From contig BFEA01000551.1 of NCBI GenBank assembly GCA_003427395.1, positions 734,144 through 778,227 on the forward strand: a stretch of DNA of 44,084 nt, given 5' to 3'. Below are positions 20,871-31,273 of this stretch, one piece after another (positions within the stretch are counted from its first letter, which is position 1; each line of letters opens with the position of its first letter). The translations under genes and the position numbers were made by a program. This DNA comes from Chara braunii. Lineage: Eukaryota; Streptophyta; Charophyceae; Charales; Characeae. The notes below the pieces were generated by a model that searched no databases, was not told the DNA's origin, and was given only the letters and a program-made list of their open reading frames with translations.

Positions 20871-21389
20871 GTGCTTCCTCGCCCCTGCCCCCGCCCACGC
20901 CCCCCCCACCCAAAGATCACAGTCAGCGTGGCAGATTGAGTTCTGTTTGAGAACGGGCATACATATATTCAGAAAATCTTGAAGGATTTTGAAGGAGGGA
21001 ATCAATCTTTAAAAATGACATTGTGGGAACTAATTCAACTGATGAAATCAGTTTTGCATGTGATCCCAACAATGATCCCCACAAGGATCTGGCAGTCCGA
21101 ACATGTGCTCTCAATAGGAATGTCGTACAAAAAATCTTGTGGAATGCTGGGCTCCCAATCGCTCTGCCCATGTCACCTTCATGGCCCAGGCTGCCCTGGC
21201 GGGCAAGGGCCAGGGGGAAGGTCCCTGCAAAAAGAAGTAAAAATCCAAAAGATTTGAACAAAAGGCGCCGCTCCACAGCTCTCCGCATGCACAAAAGACA
21301 AAAATTATGGCGGTGTATTGTCGTTGTCAGCCTTAGCGCGCGTGCGTGTGGAGGGTGTATGCGTGTGGGTGTGGATAGATTGACGGCTT

Positions 21390-21439
<50 letters not shown>
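21390..21439. repeat. (CA)n microsatellite
   Basis: About 25 CA units, followed by a short CT-rich stretch and another short CA run at 21471-21481. Confidence 0.95.
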
Positions 21440-21443
<4 letters not shown>

Positions 21444-21519
21444 TCTCACTCCCTGTTAACCGCTTATGACACACACACACAACCTGCAGAATCGAACGAG
21501 GATCCCTCTGCCGTAAACG

Positions 21520-21881
21520 GACCCCCCCACGCAACCTTCGGAATCAGACAATGTCATAGCGTTACAGCGAGGGCGCTGTGCGTACTATGCCATTAATGTA
21601 TGTCTCCTTGCTTACAATTGTACTGTTGCTGATTTCCCAGACGTTGTTCACTGGATAGAAGAAGAGCACTGTGCCATCTGCCCAGAGGACGACAGCGCTG
21701 CACCTGAGGTGAACATAGAAGTCCTGGCTATGGCATTTATGGGTAGGCGACTGCAATTCCAGCCTGCTCCGCAAAACCACGAGCCATGTGGCGGACCCAC
21801 CAGGTGTGGTGCACCACCTGGGATAGAGATGGAAATGGAGGAAGAAGGGGGGGAGAGAGATGGCACAGCGCAGCTCCCATG
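21520..21881 (+). other. ATG-less open frame, possible exon or coding remnant
   Basis: One plus-strand frame is open for about 120 codons, from after TAA near 21515 to TAG 21881. It has mixed, protein-like composition (for example DFPDVVHWIEEEHCAICPED) and an acceptor-like TTTCCCAG at 21637. The opposite strand is also open (22089-21562), so composition alone may explain it. I recognise no family. Confidence 0.25.
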
Positions 21882-21959
21882 CTAGACTCCAATGCACGTA
21901 CTCCAAAGTGTGCGGATGTAGAATGATCCGGAAAACAGACAACAGCTGGTGTATACCCC

Positions 21960-21992
21960 AGCGGACTGACTGGACTGGACTGGACTGGATGG
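21960..21992 (+). repeat. Short (GGACT)n tandem repeat
   Basis: Four to five GGACT-type units occur in a row, with variants continuing to about 22030. Confidence 0.7.
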
Positions 21993-22349
21993 TACTGACA
22001 GAGGTACCGGCCTGGACACTGGACAGGACTACCCCGAATACAACACAGGCCTGTGAGAACAGGCCAACAGGCCAAGGGTCTGGTCTCACAGGCCAACCAG
22101 AGGTCTGCTACACGATCCTCGGCCTTTGATGGATCGCCTAGATACAAGCACGCTTCCGCCAAGAAGTGGAACTCTACGAAAGAAAAAGAAAACCTGAGTA
22201 GTCTAGGATGCGGAGCAAGGTCCATGCTGAGTCCGTGCGATGCAACCTAGGATAGAAAATGCCACAAACAACAGCGATGTCACAACTAACAGCCTAAGTG
22301 AAAGCAGAAGCAACTAACTAGCATACATGTCCTAGGAAAGCAGAAAGTA

Positions 22350-22500
22350 ATGACAGCTAGATCGTAGAATGTTGGAGGCAGTAGCCTCAGTCTGGAAACA
22401 GCTGACTAGTGTAGAAGTCCTAAGAACAGCAAAAGCAGAACAACTAAGTCCTAGAAATGTCAGAGGCAGTAGCCTCAGTCTGAGAGCAACAAAGCAACAA
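22350..22500 (+). repeat. Tandem duplication, unit ~88 bp
   Basis: GAGGCAGTAGCCTCAGTCTG occurs at 22375 and 22463 in the same surroundings (AAAGCAGAA, CTAGAAATGT). This gives a unit of about 88 bp in two diverged copies. The shared core contains its own small palindrome (GAGGC..GCCTC). Confidence 0.6.
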
Positions 22501-22559
22501 CAAGACAACCATATGTCACAGGAGGAGTGTGTCGCAAACCAAAGGGTGGGATGGTCTCT

Positions 22560-23120
22560 GACGGTGGCGAATGCAGCCTAGGGGTCGATAACTCCTAAGG
22601 GCATCCACACATAATGAGAGGGGGACACATGTCATCAAGCTCAATGGGGGCAGGGAACTGGGAACGAACAAAACCAATGACCCTAACAGATAGACCATCA
22701 GGGCGGGTAATGCTCGACTAAAGGGGTGGCCGCTATGGAGGGTCGACCATGCAAGGGAACAAGGGAGCCCGGTATACTGGGCGCACCTAGATGAAGCATG
22801 CGAGGCTGCCTAACTAGGGCGTGAGGGCCGGCAGACTATGTTGCACGCCCGGTTATGACCGGGGATGAAAAATCGGCCGCGGTCATGGCCGACGCCCGAA
22901 TCGGTCGGGTTCGGCCACGACCGACCAGCCAAGTTTGGTGCAGCATTTTTTTTTTCATATTTTAGCGGCAAAAAAAAAAAAAAAGGGCGGGCAAGGTTGA
23001 AAAAGCCCTGCATGCCCATTTTTTTTTTTTCGGTGTCTGACGTTGCGGGTCGCCCAAAGGGCCGTTTCGGCCTTTTCAAGGTGTCAGTGGGTAGGGCGTG
23101 TCTATGGGGGGTGGGTCCAG
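22560..23120. other. Intergenic, GC-rich with palindromic GGTCATGACC-type motifs
   Basis: 22850-22930 is rich in CGGCC/GGCCG inversions. A-runs and T-runs follow at 22948-22984 and 23019-23031. No gene is supported; the 137-codon minus-strand frame here shows no domain. Confidence 0.4.
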
Positions 23121-23125
23121 GCCCA

Positions 23126-23200
23126 GGCAACAGCAAAGCTGTTGCCGTTTCAGATAAATGCGAAAATTTGTCTGAAACGGCAACAGTTGATGTTGTTGCC
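23126..23200. repeat. Nested palindrome with a 21-bp stem
   Basis: Arms 23139-23159 and 23166-23186 pair over 21 positions with one mismatch around a 6-nt loop (GCGAAA). The arm ends are reused: GGCAACAG (23126-23133) can pair with CTGTTGCC (23139-23146), and GGCAACA (23179-23185) with TTGTTGCC (23193-23200). One long hairpin and two short flanking hairpins are therefore mutually exclusive. Confidence 0.8.
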
Positions 23201-23245
23201 ATTATCTGTCGCTGTCTAGCCATGTCGTCGCCATAGCTGCTGGCA

Positions 23246-23248
<3 letters not shown>

Positions 23249-23297
<49 letters not shown>
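23249..23297. repeat. (AG)n microsatellite followed by TTC-rich tract
   Basis: About 24 AG units, then an interrupted T/TTC-rich tract to about 23385. Confidence 0.95.
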
Positions 23298-23299
<2 letters not shown>

Positions 23300-23389
23300 C
23301 TTCTTCTTCTTTTTCTTGTTCTTCTTCTTGTTCATCTTCTTCATCTTCTTCTTCATTTTTTTTTATTTTTTTTCTTCTTTTTTCTCGTT

Positions 23390-24065
23390 GCGCGGCACGT
23401 GCGCACGCAAGGCTGAGCGTCGGGTGGTTGCGACGAACTGCGGGATCTTAGCAAGTTGGTGCAAAAGCCGAGGTGGAGGGGTGACGGTCGTTGTGGTATG
23501 GAGGTTGGTACGTGGCGGTCGGGATTGTCAGTACTTGAGTAAGAAGGGTGTGTGTGTATGAGTAGTTGCATGGACATGGACCATTATCAAAGAGCAAAAG
23601 ACCGATGTACCTTGATTTTCGGTTCTTCTTCTGATTCTTGACAGCTAAGTTCACGACGGATAGCCGGTTGTTGTCCCCCTTAAGCTTGTTTGCATGATCA
23701 AAGTTCTCTTTCTCTTTTTCTTAGTCCTCGTCTTTGGTGAAAGCTATGATCTCGTCCTTGTTATCTCTCTCTCATTCTCGTTCTTTGCTTCAGTTCAGCT
23801 CATGAACGTCAGAAAGATCTGATGATCCTCTTACTCCGCTCGTGCCTGTCAAATTCAATCGGACCTTGCGAGAACGAGTGTTATTGAATTTGAGGAACCA
23901 GAAAACCCGGGTTATCCCACCCTGCCCCCTCCATGCCTCCTAACATCTGATGGTTCGTGCATGCTAGGTATGTTACTTGCATGCATCGATTGTGCTATTG
24001 CAAAAATCATCGAGCTAAGATTCTATTGAGATTATGTGAATGCATACTTACCACTCACTCAATGA
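23390..24065. other. Intergenic, no gene seen
   Basis: No domain-like reading frame. 23700-23830 is pyrimidine-rich. Confidence 0.4.
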
Positions 24066-24797
24066 ATGATGATTATTCTTCGAACTCACATTTTTTTTAG
24101 AGTGGTTTGCATGATGGACAAAAGACAAAAAACACGTAGCACTGAGACTGTTTACTTATATAACGGGTTGAGTGAACTTATATGGTCAGTTTTCGCTTAT
24201 CCCACGTTGACCGATTGTCCCAATCCGATTGGTGTCGACTTCCCGTATCCTCATCCCAGTCGTTCCTGTATAACGAGGAAAGGACACGTATATGTGAGTG
24301 GGATGTACGAGAAGTCGTCGCCAAAATTGGCGGAACACTATTATTTTTCACTCGGAACAAGGTGGTCGGGATTCGTAGGCGGTGGTTTTGTCATTATCGA
24401 TACCCACTTTCCCCCGTACTCTTTATTATTACCTTTTAACGAACTTATTGTCATCCCGTGGGCGGCAATAGCGCCTCACTGGCCCAACACTCTGTGTAGC
24501 GATTGTCGCCGCACCGAGTGTTAATGAAAAAAAGGGTTTCACTACCGGACACGTGGTGAAGACAAATACAAGGAAAAAACGGCTCGACTGAAGGCGTCCA
24601 CTTCAAATTTCGAACTCTATAATGAGTGGTGTCAGGATTTGATTCGGAAACGAGATCCCACGTGCGTACCCCCTCCTTTTTGTCCAGAACGACGACGAGC
24701 ATGGAGATTCAAAGATACTTTTTGGATTAGACGAACGTTTGAAAGTGGCACGCGTCATTTATTTTCTTCACGACTATGGTCCTTTTTCACTCAAAAT
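24066..24797 (+). pseudogene. Decayed coding locus sharing a module with the gypsy leader ORF
   Basis: The first frame (24066-24524, 152 codons) ends with FVII.T.FPP..LLLP, L.V.PW..IA..WP and C..C, the module seen in the leader ORF at 10205-9825 on the other strand. After a double stop (TAA TGA, 24522-24527) the same frame stays open for 90 more codons, to TGA 24795-24797, with a protein-like sequence (FELYNEWCQDLIRKRD, FKDTFWIRRTFESG). A further frame (24776-25003) may continue it after a frameshift. No RT or integrase is near. It may be a fragment of a related retroelement or a host copy of that domain. I do not know the function. Confidence 0.55.
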
Positions 24798-24999
24798 TGA
24801 ATTACACGGGGGCTTACAGTTTCGTTTGTGGCCCCACTGTCAATATTCCTAAAAAGCCTTGCACCCCTCATTTTTTGTTTTTTCAAGGTTTATTACGCAT
24901 AAGTTATCACTCCAACCGAAAGAAGCGTCGAGAAGCTTTACAAAAGAACATTGTCGAGCACACCGGCTCAAGTTTTTTTCGCAAAAGGCGAAAGCCGTG

Positions 25000-25440
25000 C
25001 TGACCATGCCACGCAGGAGTTAAATGAAAAAATAAATCAAGAGACAACTTCGGTACAACACATAATAACCCCATGAACCGCCGAGATGACTGTGGTCGTG
25101 TCGCCCCTTCGCCGCTCTAGCCAGGTGCGTCATCTGTACTTCCCGCGGTCCCCTATGACAGGATAGGCTCTCGCGGGGTACAACTTGCCTTCCCCAAAGG
25201 GTTGTTACCACCCTTAGGAGCGTATCCGTATCAAGTTGCTGACCCACGTGCGAAAGCTTTTAGATGCAATCGCAGAGGTAGATCAGCTGAGGGCGTTTGC
25301 TCGTTCGCTATAGTATAGATATGCTTGGTTAACGATAAGCAGACCCGAGCGTCATCTGTTCCTTAGGGCGCTGATCTCCTAAGTACGAAGCGTACGCCGA
25401 TCGACTAGGACGGTCTCAACCAAGTGTGAAACCTAAATAT
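25000..25440. other. Intergenic, no gene seen
   Basis: No coding signal. A small palindrome GTACGAAGCGTAC occurs near 25383. Confidence 0.4.
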
Positions 25441-25876
25441 TAATCCTGGTTCCTTAGACGCACAAATTTAAAAGAAAGTCATAACAACCACACAAAATTA
25501 CATCAAAAGGAACCGATGGTAGCCAATAAAAAGGTATATCCAATATGAAATAATAACTGAAAAAATTTGAATCATCAGATGATATACCGAATAACAAAAA
25601 AACAAAATAAAATTCAACCTCCTTAGGTTGACTCGATAAATAAAAAGAATCATACAGTAGCCAACGAGGAGTTGACTTCGACAATAATTTTGACGCTGCT
25701 GATAAGGTAGTCGGACTGCCTCGGTTTTGACTTGATGAAACGCACTGCCAAAGGCATTCATCCGACCCTACTACCGACCTAAGATTAGATACACATACAC
25801 CCGTCTTCATACGTTTCTAATCTTCTTGGATGACAAACTGCTTTGCGAATGATTCTTGATCACGTGCATTACTTGA

Positions 25877-26083
25877 AGTGTTGCATGTCTCTCCCTCTAG
25901 GAAGTGGTCTGGGATACTCCTCCTTCTCGTTCGAGCAAAAGACTCGGATCTCAGAAGTCGGACCGTCTCCACTGAATCGACATAGTACCCCCCCCGTTAG
26001 AATGGTCCACTCCGGGTCGATAATAGAGCAAACTCCGATAACAACGAAACCTCGCCCAGATGCTCCATAAAGAAAGAGGACGT
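25877..26083 (-). other. Open minus-strand stretch, weakly OB-fold-like
   Basis: On the minus strand, a frame of about 65 codons reads GFVVIGVCSIIDPEW, then GGVLCRF, then SEIRVFCSNEKEEYPR, and closes at TAA 25877. The alternation of beta-like hydrophobic strands faintly recalls OB-fold DNA-binding domains such as those of telomere end-binding proteins. Downstream frames (25810-25454) are fragmentary and AT-rich. I regard this as a weak hint of a decayed gene. Confidence 0.2.
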
Positions 26084-26700
26084 GTCCACCGCAAATAGAC
26101 TTAAATTGTTTTGATTTTTACTCAGTTCAGAGTAACTTGGACGAAAAAGAAGTCGAAGGAGATAGAAAATGAGAATCATTTGGACAAGAATAGGTAGATA
26201 AGGTCATTCGGGATAAAAATGGTCAATCCTGGAAAAAAGGCAAAGTCCATTCGGCGTTATCTGCTTTATTTCAATCGAATTCGTTTTATGGTACCCACAA
26301 AATTAACCATTTTCAAAATATAAGTCTTTCTTGTCACACAGACAAGTGGTAGGTAGAAAAAAACCATCTTTTTCATCATCCCATGTAGACACATTCAACC
26401 TCCTTTGCAAGCATTCTTCTACCTACCTGCACATGCAACAACAATCATAGGTCCAGAAAATCCAGCAACCCATACTGCCGTCAAATCCTATTTTTCACAT
26501 GCATGACCACACACGTTTCACTCAACCTTTTCTTTTGAGCATTCAAAATAAACAGGGTCAAGCAAAGTGTGGGTTCACACATGTGTGAAATGGAATCTCA
26601 GTCAATCATTTGACCTTCAGTGAAATGGTGCCGAACGCGCCTTGACTCACTCAAGAAAGCCAAGTAGCAATGTACTCGTCGTTGAAGAAAAACCTGCAGC
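26084..26700. other. Intergenic, AT-rich, no gene seen
   Basis: Short frames only; nothing recognisable. Confidence 0.4.
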
Positions 26701-27960
26701 CCCGAGGTAAGTCTCGGGCCGACCAATGACCTCAATTCACCCTCCACTCACATGTCCCACACGTGGTAGCCCCAAGTGTGAAAACAAGCGAGCCGCACAC
26801 GCTCCAAAAAAGAATCCACAGGTCCCACGTAAGTCCCAACAGGTCCCAGGTGGCCCCAGATGGTCCCACGCTACTAACCACCTCGCCAATAATCTCAAAC
26901 TCAAAAACCGTTTGTGCTGCACACTTCAAAAATAATAATTGCGTAAAAAACCCAAACCACAAATGCAAAAAACCGCCAATGTGGCCGCACGCGTCCTTGG
27001 TCAGTCCCAACTGGTTTCAGGCAGCCCTGCGCACCGGGTGGCCCGAATTGCTGAAACTGCTTGCCCCACTCACTCCCCAAAAATAAAAGCAGCCCAAAAT
27101 GTTAATATCACAAGTATCGAGTACCACACAGTCCAAAGACTCACCCGCAAATGCTCAAACCAGTCTTGCCGTGTGCATGCCGCACTCCAATAAAAACCGC
27201 ATTTGGAAAGCGGTCCAATGCGTGCACCAGCGCCCTTGTCACTCCCAATTCACACCAGTCCTCACTTTACCGTACTCATACCACTTAAAAAAAATTAACG
27301 GTGGGGAAATTGCTCATCGCGTCAACTGACCCGGCCACACGAACACCTGTAGTACCACCACCTGACCACACCAAAAAAAGAAGGTCCTCTGCGCCAAAAA
27401 AATTAAGCAGCACCTCCCCTCCAACTATCACCATTAAACTGCAAAGAAATAGGTCACAATTCCCCATTGAAAATGTCACCGCTGCCGCGCCGTAAATTGA
27501 GCAACATAACCCCGCAAAACAGAGTGCAGCCTGCCGCGCAGTTACACTAACACTCCGTTAAAAAAATTCCTGCCAATGCCGTAAAATTTCGGCATCATAT
27601 CTCCACCAAAATCGGGATCAGCCTGCTGCAAACCAGACCATCGACACCTCCACCAACGTTTGCCGTCCTGGTCCCACGGCGTCCGAAGTACTGTCCCGCT
27701 GGACCAACATCAGCCAGAAGGAAGGGGAGCAGAGTGTTCCTTACCCTGGCTATGGTTGTCCTGCTCCTCTCCTCGCACTCCTCTGCAGTCCTCTGGCCTC
27801 CTCCCACGTTGCCTTAGGCAGCTCCTCCAACACCCCAACAATCCTCAAGTGTGCTTGTCACACACTGGCAGCATGAGTGCTTCTGTGCGGCAGTTGAGGA
27901 CAACTGTCTTTTTTATAGTGGCTGAGGAGGGTTGGACGTCACTCCAGCCCCTAAGCAAAA
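26700..27960. other. C/A-rich, strand-asymmetric intergenic stretch
   Basis: The plus strand is rich in C and A and poor in G for about 900 bases, with recurring CCCAC, GGTCCCA and CTCAA words (for example GGTCCCACGTAAGTCCCAAC near 26820). No reading frame shows a domain. It looks like old repetitive DNA. Confidence 0.4.
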
Positions 27961-28275
27961 TCGCGGGCTCACAGTGAACCCTTGATCTTGCAAGATCAAA
28001 GGCTAACTTTGGTCGCACAACAGCCACAGCCTTAGTGGGGGCAATTTTTCAACTGCCACATTTTTTTATTTATTTTTTACCTTAGCTATCTCAGAATTTC
28101 AAGAGATAGCGGAGGTCATGGCATTTCTAAAACTGTTTTTCTTTTATTTTTCTGATAAGGGTTTGAAAAGATACAACCTCTTTTAGTTTGATATATCTGG
28201 CAATTTTCCCTCAGGGCAGATACATTGCGGAAAAGGTTGTACTTAGCCTTTTCCTTTTATGACCTTCAATTTACA

Positions 28276-28390
28276 GGCTCCCTCTAAAAACGGGAGCCTA
28301 AAGGGAGCCTGACAGAAACTGCCAGAGGTAGCACCTTGTGAGGACAAGTGTCCTCACGAGAATGCAAAAAAAAAAAAAAAAAAAAAAAAC
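28276..28390 (+). repeat. Hairpin-rich segment ending in a poly(A) run
   Basis: GGCTCCC (28276-28282) pairs with GGGAGCC (28292-28298), and a second GGGAGCC follows at 28303-28309. A 12-bp near-perfect inverted repeat follows at 28335-28346/28349-28360 (GTGAGGACA..TGTCCTCAC). The segment ends in an uninterrupted poly(A) of about 25 (28365-28390). A structured stretch with a 3' A-tail suggests a small retroposed RNA, but I cannot name it. Confidence 0.45.
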
Positions 28391-28736
28391 TAACTATAAC
28401 TACAATGCGCCTGACCCTTGCCTCAGCCAGGTGTATGTTGTTGAAACATGCAACACGCCCTCCTTTTCCTCTGCCCTCCTCTGAAAATGGGAAGAGCAGT
28501 TGTCAGGCTGGGAGGGGTAGGAAAACAACTTATGAAAACTCACGAGTTCAAATCCCGAGTGGCTCAAAGCGGGGTGCAAAAAGTACGTCGCATTTGCAGA
28601 TTTTTAATTAAGAATTCGTCAAATATTTTCAGGTCCAACAAAAATCATTTAGGCCACAAAAAACGACTGGCGCAAACTGCAAAATACATGTTTTTTCAAA
28701 AAATCAGATCCCGTTTTCTTGTTTTCTTTTCTTTTT

Positions 28737-28737
<1 letters not shown>

Positions 28738-28776
<39 letters not shown>
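28738..28776. repeat. Poly(T) tract
   Basis: About 38 consecutive T, the longest homopolymer in the window. Read on the minus strand it is a poly(A), and may be the tail of a retroposed sequence lying at higher coordinates. Confidence 0.9.
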
Positions 28777-28947
28777 CCTTCCCCTCATGACAACGGGGAG
28801 AGCTGGCATTTCAAGATGCGTAGGTCCTCCTCCCTCTCATCCTCCCATTTTTTTTTCTCTCTTACAACCTTCTCAACCCCCTCTCCCCCACACGCACGCG
28901 ATGTGAGCCACGAGATCTGAGATCCCGTGGCTATGAATATTCGTGCT

Positions 28948-29142
28948 AAATGGAGGTGGGAACCCATTCTGCTCCCACATAGCCAAAGTGGTTCCAACCA
29001 CGAGGCAGACAAATGGAGGTGGGAACCCATTGTGCTCCCACACAGCCAAAGCGGCTGTTCCAACCACGAGGAAGGCAAATGGAGGTGGGAGCCCATTGTG
29101 TTCCCACACAACCAAAGTGGCTATTCCAACCACAATGCAGGT
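28948..29142 (+). repeat. Minisatellite, three tandem units of 63-66 bp
   Basis: Units start at 28948, 29011 and 29077 with AAATGGAGGTGGGA, pass through CCCATTSTGYTCCCAC and end TTCCAACCAC. The lengths are 63, 66 and about 66 bp. All are multiples of three, so the unit stays in frame and gives a repeated NGGGNPLCSHT-type peptide, but no gene structure supports translation. Confidence 0.85.
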
Positions 29143-29290
29143 AGTCTCATTTTTTTTTTTTTTTTTCCCTTTCTTTTCCGTTTCTTGGCTTGAGCCAACG
29201 ACATTCTCCTCACACTGCACCCTCGTGGCACACCCTTGAACTATCAAAACCCAGACCAGAGTTCGATTCTTTCGGGAATTGAACTTTAGC

Positions 29291-29355
29291 AAAATAAAAA
29301 TTTGAACTTTTTCTTGGTTTATGTGTATCATCCTTGCACAGGGGCCATGCTAATT
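29291..29355 (-). ncRNA. U6 snRNA, 3' half only (pseudogene or fragment)
   Basis: On the minus strand this reads ATTAGCATGGCCCCTG, then GCAAGGATGA, then AGTTCAAATTTTTATTTT. These match the U6 core (spliceosome branch and metal-binding region) and its T-rich Pol III terminator. Several positions between GATGA and the 3' end differ from canonical U6. The 5' stem-loop and ACAGAG region are missing or unrecognisable: a 20-30 base divergent stretch (GAAGAAATCGACCACG) sits where ACAGAGAAG should be. It is therefore a fragment or retro-pseudogene. Confidence 0.8.
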
Positions 29356-29399
29356 TGGCGTGGTCGATTTCTTCTGCGCGATCTAAACGATCTCGTGGT

Positions 29400-30400
29400 C
29401 GAAATTGACCGTGCCACTTACCTCTGTGGTGGGCCGCTCCGAAAGGAGCTAGCCTAAATAGTGCAACTGACGGGTCCGATCCCGGTGTCTGCTGGGTGAA
29501 AATGTGGCATGTCAACCTACTGGGCTAGCGACTCTTTATTATGAAGAGCCTAGGCCCAAAGTAAACATCCACCACACTGCCGAGCTGACTTTCACCCGCC
29601 CTTGACACAAAAAACAGTCGGCCACCGACCCCCCTCGGAGCGACGAGTGTCCATCCTAGTAGGATAGGATGTAGGTGTTTTACCACTTCGGTACGAGTTT
29701 CAGCTCCGACGATGACAATTTTCGGGCTACTTAAACCCTGAATTGCACGGCTTAGCAGCCACGAGTCATTATTTTAGGTAAGATAGGTCTAGCTTTAGCA
29801 TTCCACGACCGTGTGTTTCCCCGACCCTATCAGGAACCGTGTCTGACTGGTCACACTGCCAATTACTGCCATTATTCTCAGACGTCACAAGCATTGGGAC
29901 AAAAGTTCAAAAAAGGTTTTAGTCTCTCGGTGTTAGGCTAGTCTGAATAAACTTCTGGCAAACGTCAGTCTCATAAAGTCCCTAAATTCAACGAAAAAGT
30001 CGGACAACGTCCGACATTGAAAAACCCGGGCAGATAGCCTTGTAAGGGTTTTTGCTCCGACAACGTTTACAAGTGAAGTGTATCGCCCCCCTTAGCCCTG
30101 CATTTACTTTGATGAATGAATAGGTTTCACGGTACCTTCCCACATCTTGAGGGGCGCTGCTGCCGAACAAGAACACTTGGTGACATATATTATTTTGTCT
30201 TTAATCAACATTCGGTCAGACACATGTGTGTGGAGTAGGTTGTGTCTAGGATAAAAGTTCGACAACTGGATGTATCGCCTGAAAAGTAGGAAGCAATGAC
30301 CTGCAAACAGTTAAGCTCAGGTCCAATGAGATCTGGACGGAGCAGGATGTCCAGACATGTTTATGTGTCCTCCTCAGGCTGGGTCTCCGGGCAGGGGAAA
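29400..30400. other. Intergenic, with one hairpin
   Basis: 29521-29558 can fold as a hairpin (GGGCTAG..CTCTT / AAGAG..CTAGGCCC). No protein-coding signal. The final 200 bases may be LINE 5' UTR. Confidence 0.4.
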
Positions 30401-30459
30401 CAGTGTGGGACTGGGATCGACTACCGTGGGTGGGCCTAGGAAAATAAAAACTATACACA

Positions 30460-31257
30460 ATGGACCCAGTCAAGGCGGTATATGGGAAAGACAGAATCTG
30501 GAACCAATGCCAACGAGCAACAAACTTAGATCTTAGATTCCGGAATGTAAACGGTTTGACTTCGTGTAGAGTAGATAAACAAAATGCAATATGGGACCTA
30601 ATGAGAGGGGTGGAAGGCAGAAGATGGCCGGATATAGTATGCATCCAAGAGACAAACCTCATGGACACTCCAGAACATAACCGTATTCATAAGACGCTGT
30701 GGCCACACAAAGCATTCAGAGCGCACGCACGAAAACCCGGTAGTGCGGGGGTGACCATTTGGGTTCCCTCGGAATTCCGCGCAAAACTGGTTCACTGGGT
30801 GGTGGACCAGGAAGAAGGCAGATGGGCATCAGTTTTAGTAACATTGGAACTGGAAATACTTTGCATCATGTGCGTCTACGTCCCTAATACGGTAGGGGAG
30901 AGGAGGGTGTTATTTGAAAATTTGAAGACACAAATCCCCGACGGTGTCCCGGTTATCGTAGTCGGTGATTGCAACGCAGCCCCGGATAGATGGATAGACA
31001 TATGGCAAATACCCTCCCCTGCACCGACATATGTGGAGGAGGATGAGCGGATGATCAAGGAGTTATGTCTCTCGCTAAATGTGTTTGACTCTTTTTGCAA
31101 GCTCAACCCTGACACGCGATATTACTCTTGCCTAAGGAAAATCGGGACCGAAAGCCAGTCCAAATCCAGAATAGACCTGATATTAATCCCTGGAGACATG
31201 AGGGGGTTCGCTGCTCCTCGTAGGGATCCTCCCTGCGGGTCCGCACCGAGGACTTGA
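30460..31257 (+). pseudogene. LINE APE endonuclease domain
   Basis: The 265-codon frame contains the APE motifs in order: N-V-N-G-L (substrate Asn), I-Q-E-T-N (metal-binding Glu), C-V-Y-V-P-N, V-V-G-D-C-N-A-A-P-D (catalytic Asp and Asn) and S-R-I-D-L-I-L-I. The final S-D-H motif is lost where the frame goes out of register after about 31200. The domain would nick target DNA to prime reverse transcription. Confidence 0.85.
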
Positions 31258-31273
31258 TCACAAGATATGCACG

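Noticed and set aside
21040-21060. CTGATGA on the plus strand
   Set aside because: No GAAA box or stems in the right order.
22810-23223. 137-codon minus-strand frame
   Set aside because: Crosses homopolymer runs and the nested palindrome; no domain or conserved motif.
28500-28570. tRNA-like A and B boxes (GAGCAGTTGTCAGG, GAGTTCAAATCCC)
   Set aside because: No cloverleaf could be drawn: the T-stem and acceptor stem do not pair. It may be a SINE remnant but is not supportable.
28948-29142. CRISPR array
   Set aside because: Units are contiguous minisatellite repeats without unique spacers, in a eukaryotic genome.
29465-29490. B-box-like GGGTCCGATCCC
   Set aside because: No matching A box or cloverleaf; one stem position mismatches.
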